Positions 30,644 to 36,992 of a DNA stretch of 36,992 nt are shown piece after piece. Origin of the DNA: Streptomyces longispororuber (GTDB lineage: Bacteria; Actinomycetota; Actinomycetes; Streptomycetales; Streptomycetaceae); assembly GCF_024448165.1 (NCBI RefSeq), contig NZ_JAMOLN010000095.1, positions 1-36,992 of the forward strand, in the 5' to 3' direction. Within the stretch, counting starts at the first letter, position 1; every line of letters starts with the position of its first letter. Made by a program: the position numbers and the translations under genes. The notes under the pieces were generated by a model that saw only the letters and a list, made by a program, of their open reading frames with translations, was not told the origin of the DNA and made no database searches.

Positions 30644-31228
30644 GTGGACATTGACGCCTTCTGGAACCTGATCGAAGAGTGCCGGCGGCAGGGGCGAGGC
30701 CGTGACGAGCGAGCCCAGTGGCTCCTCGAGGTCTTGTCATGCCAACCGCAAGCGGAGATTGTGCAGTTCCAGACCCGTCTGGATGAGGTCACGCACCAAG
30801 CCTTCACTTGGGAGCTGTGGGCAGCAGCTGACCGGATCTTCGGCGGCTGGTGCTCGGACGACGGGTTCTGCTACTTCGGCTTGTGGATGGTCGGGCTGGG
30901 AAGACGGGCCCTCGCCCGGGCTGTCGTGGATCCTGATTCTCTGGCCGATGCCCCTGAGATCCAGCGTCTGGCAGGTCGCCCCCGCCGGCTGTGGAACGAC
31001 GACTGGCCCGAGTGGGAAGAACTCGACTACATCGCCCTGGAGGCGCACGGCCTCCAGGCAGGTACCGCCGGGGACTGCGGCGAAGCATTCCATGCGGCGG
31101 TCGACAAGGAGCAGGGCGCAAGAAGGCATGGCGTGGATCCTGCCGGTGAACGGTGGGACGTGCGCTGTGAGGACGAATCGGCGCGCGGGTTGCCGCACCT
31201 GAGCTCGATGTTCCCGCTTCTCACCTGA
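30644..31228 (+). CDS. DUF4240 domain protein
   Basis: 194 aa starting VDIDAFWNLIEECRRQ. The DUF4240 pattern is clear: FWNLIE at the start, then QFQTRLDEVTHQAFTWELWA near 42-61, ADRIFGGWCSDDGFCYFGLW near 63-82 (the conserved GGxSDDxFxYF), and AVVDPDSLADAPEI near 94. The C-terminal half carries further acidic residues (WNDDWPEWEELDYIALEA). The family is common in Streptomyces and its function is not known. GTG 30644 is chosen because the domain begins there. It follows the Nudix gene by 79 bp and is probably expressed separately or from read-through. Confidence 0.85.
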   Translation: MDIDAFWNLIEECRRQGRGRDERAQWLLEVLSCQPQAEIVQFQTRLDEVTHQAFTWELWAAADRIFGGWCSDDGFCYFGLWMVGLGRRALARAVVDPDSLADAPEIQRLAGRPRRLWNDDWPEWEELDYIALEAHGLQAGTAGDCGEAFHAAVDKEQGARRHGVDPAGERWDVRCEDESARGLPHLSSMFPLLT

Positions 31229-31401
31229 CGGGCCGTGCGTGGTTGGCCGCGCGCCTCCTCCAGCCGGAGGGTCCCCTCTCGAGGCAACGCGGGCGGGGGA
31301 CCGTTCCACGCACCCGCGGCGTGCCGATGGATCCGCCGCGCCGGGCCGGCTCCCGGAAGCCGTCGCGAAGCGGTACTCGGCAGCTTGCATCCCGGCTGTG
31401 A

Positions 31402-31869
31402 TCACACGTGTTCTTGGTAGACCTTGATTTCCCGGGGATGGAGGCGGCGGACGGTTGTCCAGACGTCCTGGCGGCCAAGGCCGTCGGCCCAGTGGTCGAG
31501 TTCGTCGTCCGTGTCGTGGAAGAACCAGGACTCGAAGTGCCCTAGCGTCCGAAGTTGTGGGGTCAGCTCGTAGAGAAGTTCACAGTGGAGCTGCCTGTAG
31601 TGATCGTGTTCGCCGGAGGCGTCGTTGATTTCGAACTGCCGGACCAGGTCCAGCGTGAAGACGGGTGGTCCCTCGAAAGCGTAGGTTCCGTACTGGAAGA
31701 GAAGGCCGTCAGCGTCGGGCGTGTCCGCAGTGTCATAGCGTTGGGAGCCAAAGCGTATGAATCTGAGCCACACCTCGTAGGCATCCAACTCGGCGAGGGG
31801 CTGCGGTCCGCGGCATAGCTCGTCATGAAGCCGCTCCCGTGCCTGGTCTATGGGCCGTCTGCTCGGCAT
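31402..31869 (-). CDS. 155-aa hypothetical protein
   Basis: Starts MPSRRPIDQARERLHDELCR with AAGGA about five bases upstream of the ATG. It is cytosolic, acidic and rich in aromatics: YEVWLRFIRFGSQRYDTAD, LLFQYGTYAFEGPPVFTLDL, VRQFEINDASGEHDHYRQLH, FESWFFHDTDDELDHWADGL. No family is recognised. Its tail-to-tail position with the DUF4240 gene leaves a 173-bp gap with no clear hairpin. Neighbours do not suggest a role. Confidence 0.7.
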   Translation of the reverse strand: MPSRRPIDQARERLHDELCRGPQPLAELDAYEVWLRFIRFGSQRYDTADTPDADGLLFQYGTYAFEGPPVFTLDLVRQFEINDASGEHDHYRQLHCELLYELTPQLRTLGHFESWFFHDTDDELDHWADGLGRQDVWTTVRRLHPREIKVYQEHV

Positions 31870-32051
31870 ACCTGTCCTTCGCGGTCCCGACGGAATCGGA
31901 CGTCTCACGGCGATCCTCTCAGCCCGCCACGCTCGCCGACGTGACCAGGGCTGGCTGCCGAGGCCTCGAAGGGGCTGGCCCAAGACCTGGGCCATCAAGC
32001 CGTCACCCCGCAACCTGGAGCGCACAGGAGCAGCTCTGGCGCGGGCCGGGT

Positions 32052-32783
32052 TCAGGTGATGGTGGCGCCGAGTGCCACGCCGATGGCAGTGCCCAGCAGC
32101 AGGGGTGGTCCGAACGGCAGTGGTGTGGAGCCGGTGGCCTTGTGCCGGGCCAGCAGGATGAGGCCGTGCACGGCGGCGATGACGTAGCCGGCCAAGATCC
32201 CGAGCAGGAGGACGTGCCAGCCGTACCAGCCGAGCATCGCGCCCAGGGCGGGGGCGAGTTTGACGTCGCCGAACCCCATCGCTTTCGGGCTGGCTAGGAA
32301 GATCAGGAAGAAGGCGCAGCCCAGCACCAGGGCCGCCCATGCGGCGCGCGGCCAGGAGCCGGCGGATCCGGGCAGCAGGCTGGCCGCGCCGAGGAGCAGG
32401 AGGGTGGCTGCGGTCAGCGGCAGGGTCAGCCGGTCGGGGAGCCGGTGTGCGCGGGCGTCCACGAGGGCCAGGAGTATGGCCGGCGGGGTGAGTAGCAGCC
32501 AGGCCAGGAGTTCGGGGTGCAGGCCGGTGGCGGCGGCGAGCAGGGCGCAGATGAGGGCGGTCAGGGCAGGAACGGTCGTCCGGGTGCGGACGGCGGCGTC
32601 GGCGGGGTTGGGACAGCGGGGGCTGGTGAGCCAGCCGCGTGTTCCTGCGGGCAGTGGATGTCCGGCGGGGCAGGTGTCGCGCCAGGGGGTGTCGGCGGGT
32701 ACGGCCATGCGGTAGGCGGCGGGCAGGATGAGCCGGCCCGCGATGGCTCCCCATGCGGCTGCTGCCACGACCGTCCACCCCAT
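32052..32783 (-). CDS. A24-family prepilin peptidase
   Basis: 243 aa, strongly hydrophobic with about seven membrane helices. The two catalytic aspartate motifs are present: LVDARAHRLPDRL (near 115-127) and MGFGDVKLAP (near 170-180, the GxGD motif). TCPAGHPLPAGTRGW near residue 37 lies where zinc-type cysteines occur in larger prepilin peptidases, but only a partial set is present. It cleaves type IV pilin-like leader peptides at the membrane. ATG 32783 has GGAGAGG six bases upstream; an upstream ATG at 32819 is less likely. It is 42 bp downstream of the winged-helix gene, on the same strand, at the edge of a conjugative module. Confidence 0.9.
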   Translation of the reverse strand: MGWTVVAAAAWGAIAGRLILPAAYRMAVPADTPWRDTCPAGHPLPAGTRGWLTSPRCPNPADAAVRTRTTVPALTALICALLAAATGLHPELLAWLLLTPPAILLALVDARAHRLPDRLTLPLTAATLLLLGAASLLPGSAGSWPRAAWAALVLGCAFFLIFLASPKAMGFGDVKLAPALGAMLGWYGWHVLLLGILAGYVIAAVHGLILLARHKATGSTPLPFGPPLLLGTAIGVALGATIT

Positions 32784-32825
32784 CGCTGGCCTCTCCCCTG
32801 GCTGTTGATGTGCCCTCATTGTGGT

Positions 32826-33962
32826 TCACGAGCGGCCTGCTGATGGTTTTGGGGTGGTGGTGCGGCACTGGGGGCAGAGTTCGCCGGGGGCACCGACGGG
32901 ACGCCCGCACAGGCCGTCCTGGCCCGGGCACTCCGGGCGCGGCGCGATCGGTCCGGCTTCGGGGGTGTAGGCGTGCTCGATGCTGTCTGCATCGTCTGCG
33001 GGGGCTGGTGCTTCGCGTTCGGTGCGGGAGCGGTCGGCCGTGGCGGCCAGGCGCGCGAGGTGTCGTAGCCGAGCGGCGACCAGTGCGGCCAGCGAGTGGG
33101 TGCGCTGCCCGGGCGGCGGGTAGGGGCGGCCGATCAGAGCTTCGCGCAGGTGTTCGCGGCTGACTCCGCCCTCGAGCAGCCGGCCGGCGAGCGGCGCCTG
33201 GTCGGCGAGTGTGGTGCCGGTCGCCAACGCCGCATGCAGCTCCGGGTGATGACGGGCAATCGACAGCAGGACCCTCGCGCCCCGGGCGGCCGTCGCGCGG
33301 TCCGTCCCGTGCGTGTCGTGTGTGTTGTTTGTGCGTTCGTGGGTGCCGGGCGGGGATGGAGGGAGGGGGTTGGTGTTCTGCTGATTGGTCTTCTTGAAGT
33401 ACTTGTTCTTCTTAGGGGTCGGATTTACCTGCGTAGGTTCAGCCTGCGCAGGTAAATCCGACTTAGGCTGTGACCTGCGCGTTTGCGGGTACTCGTCCAG
33501 GGACTCCTGTTCTGGCGTAGGGCGTGAGGTGCCAGAGCGGGCCCCGGTCGCCGCGGCGTTCTCCGGTGGGGTGCCGGCGCCCTGCTGGGGTGGCGTCCAG
33601 GGGGCCTTTGCGGTGATCTCGATGCCGTCCGGCATGTCGGTCAGGTCGTAGCGCGTCTCCTTCAGGCGGCCCTGGGGGTCGCGTTCGCGTACCCGGTGGA
33701 GATAGCCGTGTTCCTCCAGTTCCCGCAGTGCCGCTGTCAACGCGTCGCGCCCTTCTGGGCCGTTGCGCAGCAGCGTGGCGAGCGAGACGCCGAACCCGGC
33801 GCAGTGGCTGAGGAGTTCGACGAGCAGCCCGCGGGCTCGCCGCGACAGCCGCCGGTCCCGCACCGCCTGGTTGAACACCGTCGTGTAATGGGCGCCCAGC
33901 ACATCGCGCGCCATCGTTCCGCGCCGAATCAGCCCGCCCGGATCCCGCCCGTCTGCGCTCAC
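32826..33962 (-). CDS. Winged-helix protein, probable replication or element-control protein of a mobile element
   Basis: 378 aa starting VSADGRDPGGLIRRG; GTG 33962 has GGAGGGG upstream. Residues 15-110 form a winged helix: YTTVFNQAVRDRRLSRRARG, LLVELLSHCAGFGVSLATLL, ALTAALRELEEHGYLHRVRE, a pattern typical of HTH_36-type proteins in actinobacterial plasmids and integrative elements. Residues 125-215 are a low-complexity linker (PPQQGAGTPPENAAATGARS, KKNKYFKKTNQQNTNPLPPS). The C-terminal part holds a second helical region (ARVLLSIARHHPELHAALAT) and a CxxC-like end (CPGQDGLCGRP, ELCPQC) resembling a zinc ribbon. The linker DNA contains a perfect 16-bp inverted repeat, and the repeat-rich non-coding region lies immediately upstream. 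Replication initiation is an inference. Confidence 0.78.
   Translation of the reverse strand: MSADGRDPGGLIRRGTMARDVLGAHYTTVFNQAVRDRRLSRRARGLLVELLSHCAGFGVSLATLLRNGPEGRDALTAALRELEEHGYLHRVRERDPQGRLKETRYDLTDMPDGIEITAKAPWTPPQQGAGTPPENAAATGARSGTSRPTPEQESLDEYPQTRRSQPKSDLPAQAEPTQVNPTPKKNKYFKKTNQQNTNPLPPSPPGTHERTNNTHDTHGTDRATAARGARVLLSIARHHPELHAALATGTTLADQAPLAGRLLEGGVSREHLREALIGRPYPPPGQRTHSLAALVAARLRHLARLAATADRSRTEREAPAPADDADSIEHAYTPEAGPIAPRPECPGQDGLCGRPVGAPGELCPQCRTTTPKPSAGRS
33418..33462. repeat. Perfect 16-bp inverted repeat inside the winged-helix gene
   Basis: Arms GTCGGATTTACCTGCG (33418-33433) and its exact complement (33447-33462) with a 13-base loop. It lies in locally A/T-rich DNA encoding the low-complexity linker. 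CTTAGG flanks it on both sides. Candidate origin or protein-binding site. Confidence 0.9.
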
Positions 33963-34480
33963 GTGACCCCTCCTGCATCCGGCAACAGATCGTTGGCCAT
34001 GAGCCGGATTGGATCGGACGGGGCGTACCGGTCCGCGTACCGATTCCCCGGTCCGCGATCACGGTTCCATCACAGTGCGTCACCGGCCGTCAGGGCGTGC
34101 ACCGGTACGTCGACCGGAACGCGTTCCCCGCGGCCGGGTGCCTGCGCAGTGCGCACCGGGTGCGCAGCAACCGGCAGGCGCCTCCTATACACCGCCCTGT
34201 CCACGACTGCGCAGTTGTCCAGGATCGCAGTTGCGCAGCATCCGACGGGTGCCTGCCGGCCTCTCGTCAGGAGGTGCGCCGTGTGGCTGCGCACCGCCCC
34301 GCTTGCCGTGGTGCGCAGCTGTGTTGCGCAGCACCCGGGGTGCTCTGCAGCGGTAACTGCGCAGCCCCGGGCACCGGTATGCGTTCGGATCTCCCACGCG
34401 TCCCGGCGGCCGCGCCCGAACGCCCACAACAGGCCAGCAGGACAGCAGTCCTAGGAGGTGATGGCTCTGCCTGCCTGTCG

Positions 34481-34520
34481 GCCGGTACGCGTTTGCGGGG
34501 CGCCGCAAACGCGTACCGGC
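34481..34520. repeat. 18-bp perfect hairpin formed by two B-family repeats
   Basis: Arms GCCGGTACGCGTTTGCGG and complement with the loop GGCG. It is the longest perfect palindrome in the repeat region and would extrude readily as a cruciform. Confidence 0.92.
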
Positions 34521-35192
34521 CTACGTACCGAAAGGCGTACCGGTCGCCGCTCCGCGCAGGTCACCGGCCTATCGACCGTGCGCGCGGCCGGCGTGGCCAG
34601 GGTGCCGCGGTGGGCACCGGTACGCGTGGGGACCTGCTCTCGAAGCCGACCGGTACGCGTTTGAGGTACCCCCGAAGGATGCGTACCGGTGCCCGGCGCC
34701 GGGGCCGGTACGCGGATGCGTCTCATGGGCTGCGCAGTCCACGGCTGCAGGTGCTGCGCAGATGGTGAACGGACCGTCAGAGGAGCTGCGCACTCGCGCC
34801 GGCAGGGGTGCGCAGCGGCCTGGGCCGGCGCGAGTGCGCAGTCGGGAGGTGCTTCGTCGGGGCGCTGCGCAGCCGCACTGCGCACCTCGTCTCCCGCCCA
34901 CTGCGCAGTGCGCCGCCAGCTCCTGCGCACCGCCCCGGTGCGGGGCAGACAGCAGGTGCGCAGCCCGGCACCGCCCGGCCGCACGGTCCCTGGCCGGGGC
35001 GATCGCCGGCCGCAGCCCGCGCTCTGCGCCGCCGGAGCTGGGCACCCTGCGTGACGGCGTGCCGGTGCTGCTGAGGGCACGGCTGGTGGCCGAGCGCCGG
35101 CCTCTTCACGCGTGCCGGTGGATCGGTTAGCGCAGGCGTCGGTGAGGGAGGCAAAGCCGCTCGGACGGCGGTGACCGTGTGATGCGGCGCCG

Positions 35193-35235
35193 ACCGGTAC
35201 GCGTTTGGGGCGGGCGCCACCGAACGCGTACCGGT
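35193..35235. repeat. 13-bp inverted repeat of the B family upstream of the conjugation operon
   Basis: Arms ACCGGTACGCGTT and AACGCGTACCGGT with a 17-base loop, followed by three more B-family copies at 35238, 35285 and 35296. It lies about 125 bp before the tcpC-like start codon, so it could overlap the promoter. Confidence 0.85.
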
Positions 35236-35359
35236 GGGCGTACCGGTCTCATCGTGACCCATTCGCAACCGCAGACCCCTCGAATCGGTACGCGGACCGG
35301 TACGCCCTGCCGAGTTGGCTCATCGCATCCACCACACCCCCACGTCTGGGAGTTCACTG

Positions 35360-36265
35360 ATGCCAGCACCCTCTGTCGAGGCGCCGCCGACCGCCGCCGG
35401 TGTCGACCTGCACCGCACCCGCCGCAACGTGCGGTGGGGGCGGGCCGGTGTGTGGGCCTGCCTGCTGGCCGGTCCCGCCGCCCTCGCCCTGGCCCTCACC
35501 ACGCCGACCGCGCCCCGCGTCGCCCAGGCTGCCCCGGCGCCGTCGCAGCGTCCGTCTGCCGCGACGGCGCCGGCCGATCCGTCCGGCTATGTCGTCGAGT
35601 TCGTCGATGCCTGGCTTCGCTCGGCTGCCGACGCCCCGGACAGCGTGGCCGCGGTGCGGGCGCTACGGCTGGCTCCCGGCGTGCTGCTGCCCGCGCCGGC
35701 CGATGCGGCGAAGGCGCCGCAGCGGGTGACCGCGGTGCGCAGCGTGCAGCGTGCGGGCGGCCGGTGGTCGGTGACGGTGGCCGCCCAGTACACGGATGCG
35801 GTGCGCTACTTCGCCGTGCCGGTGACCGTTTCGGCCTCCGGTGACGCGGTCACGGTGACCGGGGTGCCCGCGCTGGTGGCCGCGCCCTTGTCGGCGAAGG
35901 CGGCGGCCTCCGGTTACCCGGTCGATGTGACCGGCGGCCCGTTGGTGGACACGGTCGAGGACTTCCTGTCCGCCTACCTCGCCGGCGGCGGCGAGGTCGA
36001 CCGCTACCTCGCTCCGAACACGTCGCTCGCGACGGTGGATCCGGCGGTCGCCGATCGGGTCGATGTCGATGTGGTTACTGCCCGCGAGGAGAGTGCGGCC
36101 GGCGAGCAGGTGCCGGGCGCCGGCACCCGGGTGCACGTCCAGGCGGCCGCGACCGCACGGACCGTCTTGGGCAGGTGGCCGCTGTCCTATGAGCTCACCC
36201 TCGTCTCCCGCGGCGGCCGGTGGGAGATCGCCGCGCTCACCTCGGGTGGAGGCGAGCCGCAGTGA
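35360..36265 (+). CDS. TcpC-family conjugal transfer protein (VirB8-like)
   Basis: 301 aa. A short cytosolic N-terminus with basic residues (HRTRRNVRWGRAG), one membrane helix near 31-50 (VWACLLAGPAALALALTT), then a Pro/Ala-rich periplasmic-type linker (APAPSQRPSAATAPADPSG). Two tandem alpha-beta domains follow: YVVEFVDAWLRSAADAPDSV with VTAVRSVQRAGGRWSVTVAA, and TVEDFLSAYLAGGGEVDRYL with LTLVSRGGRWEIAALTSG. Two NTF2-like domains behind a single helix is the TcpC arrangement of Gram-positive conjugation systems. ATG 35360 has GGGAG seven bases upstream. First gene of an operon with four-base overlaps to the next genes. Confidence 0.85.
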   Translation: MPAPSVEAPPTAAGVDLHRTRRNVRWGRAGVWACLLAGPAALALALTTPTAPRVAQAAPAPSQRPSAATAPADPSGYVVEFVDAWLRSAADAPDSVAAVRALRLAPGVLLPAPADAAKAPQRVTAVRSVQRAGGRWSVTVAAQYTDAVRYFAVPVTVSASGDAVTVTGVPALVAAPLSAKAAASGYPVDVTGGPLVDTVEDFLSAYLAGGGEVDRYLAPNTSLATVDPAVADRVDVDVVTAREESAAGEQVPGAGTRVHVQAAATARTVLGRWPLSYELTLVSRGGRWEIAALTSGGGEPQ

Positions 36266-36603
36266 ACACCGTGCAGCAGGTGGTGCTCGCCGGTCAGCTG
36301 GACGATCTCGGCAACGGCTGGATCGACATGTTCAAGGGCTGGGCGGATGCCGGTCTCAAGGTCGCGCTGGCCTGCATCGTCCTGTACGTCCTGGTCACCC
36401 GGTTCAGTTTGAAGGCCGGGGTCGGTGCGCTGCTGCTGATGGTCCTTGCGCTGGGTATCTACAACGCCCGGGAGCAGCTGGCGGACAAGGTCGAGGACGA
36501 GGTCAACAACCCCGCCAAGGGCGCCGCCCAGCCGCATGTGCCCGATCGCTCTGCCGAACTGGCGCCCGGTGTCCGGGTGCCCGCGCTCCGGGGTGCGGCG
36601 TGA
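36262..36603 (+). CDS. Small membrane protein of the conjugation operon
   Basis: 113 aa starting VNTVQQVVLAGQLDDLGNGW, with GTG overlapping the tcpC-like stop (GTGA). Two hydrophobic helices (VALACIVLYVLVTRF near 36-50, GVGALLLMVLALGIYNA near 56-72) are followed by a polar tail (LADKVEDEVNNPAKGAAQ). Size, topology and position between tcpC- and tcpE-like genes match the small membrane proteins of actinobacterial type IV secretion operons, which may resemble TrbC/VirB2 or TcpD. The exact family was not recognised. Confidence 0.8.
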   Translation: MNTVQQVVLAGQLDDLGNGWIDMFKGWADAGLKVALACIVLYVLVTRFSLKAGVGALLLMVLALGIYNAREQLADKVEDEVNNPAKGAAQPHVPDRSAELAPGVRVPALRGAA

Positions 36604-36992
36604 GCCCGGGCAGCGAGCCGGTGCGCACGGCCCGCTTCTATACGACGGCCCGTCGTCTGCCGTGGGTGATCGGGAAGTTCGCCGACTGGAAGATCCCGCT
36701 GGGCCCGTTCAACGCGGTGCAGGTCGCGCTGATGTCGCTCGGCGGCCTGGTGCTGGTGAAGACCTCTTCGTACTGGTGGTCGCTCGCGGGCCCGGTGCCC
36801 GTCGTCGCGTGGGCCGTCGCCATCTTCGTGTGCCGTCGCCACAAGGTCGCCGGCCGCACGCCGGTCGGTGCCGCGCTCGGTGTCATCTCGCGGGTCATCC
36901 AGCCGGCGGGCGGCCGTATCGGTGGCCGGGCCGCGCGGGATGGGCGTGCGCAGCCACTCCGCGGCACCTTCACCCTCCAGCCCCTGGGCCTG
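36600..36992 (+). CDS. TcpE-like conjugal transfer membrane protein, 5' part
   Basis: 131 codons to the window edge, no stop. Begins VSPGSEPVRTARFYTTARRL then PWVIGKFADWKIPLGPFNAV, and two hydrophobic helices (QVALMSLGGLVLVKTS and LAGPVPVVAWAVAIFV), then RRHKVAGRTPVGAALGVISR. An N-terminal RxxxxPRxIG-type segment followed by two helices and a basic region is the TcpE pattern. GTG overlaps the stop of the previous gene. A VirB4-type ATPase would be expected next, outside the window. Confidence 0.78.
   Translation, partial: MSPGSEPVRTARFYTTARRLPWVIGKFADWKIPLGPFNAVQVALMSLGGLVLVKTSSYWWSLAGPVPVVAWAVAIFVCRRHKVAGRTPVGAALGVISRVIQPAGGRIGGRAARDGRAQPLRGTFTLQPLGL

Larger units (their letters stand above)
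33963..35359. repeat. 1.4-kb non-coding region with two interleaved iteron-like repeat families
   Basis: No plausible gene lies in this stretch. Family A is TGCGCA, usually as (C/G)TGCGCA(G/C), with 19 copies between 34143 and 34962. Family B is CGGTACG or CGTACCG, best copies ACCGGTACGCGTTTG, about 17 copies in both orientations between 34024 and 35305. They form alternating blocks: B 34024-34109, A 34143-34363, B 34373-34714, A 34731-34962, B 35193-35305. It separates the winged-helix gene from the divergent conjugation operon. An origin, centromere or transfer site, or a regulator-binding array, would fit. Confidence 0.85.

Noticed and set aside
34097..35268. Open frames in both directions across the repeat region, with recurring NAYR-type peptides
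   Set aside because: The recurring peptides are translations of the CGGTACGCGTTTG and TGCGCA repeats; composition is not protein-like and no ribosome sites precede them.
1..36992. tRNA, rRNA and attachment-site search by eye
   Set aside because: No GGTTCRA-type T-loop with a matching acceptor stem and no long direct repeat typical of an att pair was found; a computed search would be needed to exclude them.

Overview
The window is high-GC DNA of a filamentous actinomycete, most likely Streptomyces. The reasons are strong G/C preference at third codon positions, many GTG starts with GGAGG-type ribosome sites, a GTGCTCCCCGC-type I-E CRISPR repeat, an FxLD-type lanthipeptide locus and TcpC/TcpE-type conjugation genes. 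Genus is an inference; no rRNA or tRNA gene was found.

Region 1 (1-10.5 kb) is a type I-E CRISPR-Cas system. cas3, cas8e, cse2, cas7e, cas5e and the start of cas6e read leftwards; from cas8e onward they overlap or abut and look translationally coupled. cas1 and cas2 are not present and would be expected beyond the left edge. Divergent from cas3, after a 192-bp leader, is an array of 41 full 29-nt repeats, one truncated repeat and 41 spacers of 32 nt. Repeat decay at the right end and the repeat orientation both put the leader on the left. Two spacers (16 and 20) share 20 nt at a 12-nt offset, so they come from one protospacer locus and expose a 5' AAC PAM.

Region 2 (10.5-19.3 kb) is mixed accessory DNA: a methyltransferase N-terminal remnant, a P-loop kinase-like protein, a replication-relaxation protein, a frameshifted Nudix gene and a secreted small protein. 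It also holds a membrane-protein locus in which the 3' end of a 654-aa multi-pass protein and the 5' end of the next, 130-aa protein carry the same short N-Q-(I/V)-N-T-G-x-V-x-x-D-Q motif. A divergent multi-pass membrane protein lies alongside. This motif pair is the best candidate for an undescribed system.

Region 3 (19.3-25.3 kb) has an SDR-type epimerase, then a divergent pair (HTH/TPR regulator and HATPase protein). These lead into a small operon ending in an FxLD-system protein O-methyltransferase and a 57-aa FxLD lanthipeptide precursor followed by a strong terminator. No dehydratase or cyclase follows. Instead there is a hexanucleotide tract and a frameshifted relaxase remnant, so the cluster appears truncated or depends on enzymes elsewhere.

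Region 4 (25.3-31.9 kb) is a divergent cassette: a 251-aa unknown protein, a phosphotransferase, a methyltransferase and a HAD-like hydrolase read left; an HTH/TPR regulator, a Nudix hydrolase and a DUF4240 protein read right. The intergenic region between the two arms is rich in inverted repeats.

Region 5 (32-37 kb) is the edge of an integrative conjugative element or plasmid: a prepilin peptidase, a winged-helix replication-type protein whose gene contains a perfect 16-bp inverted repeat, about 1.4 kb of non-coding DNA with alternating blocks of two repeat families (TGCGCA and CGGTACGCG), then tcpC-, small membrane- and tcpE-like genes running off the right edge.
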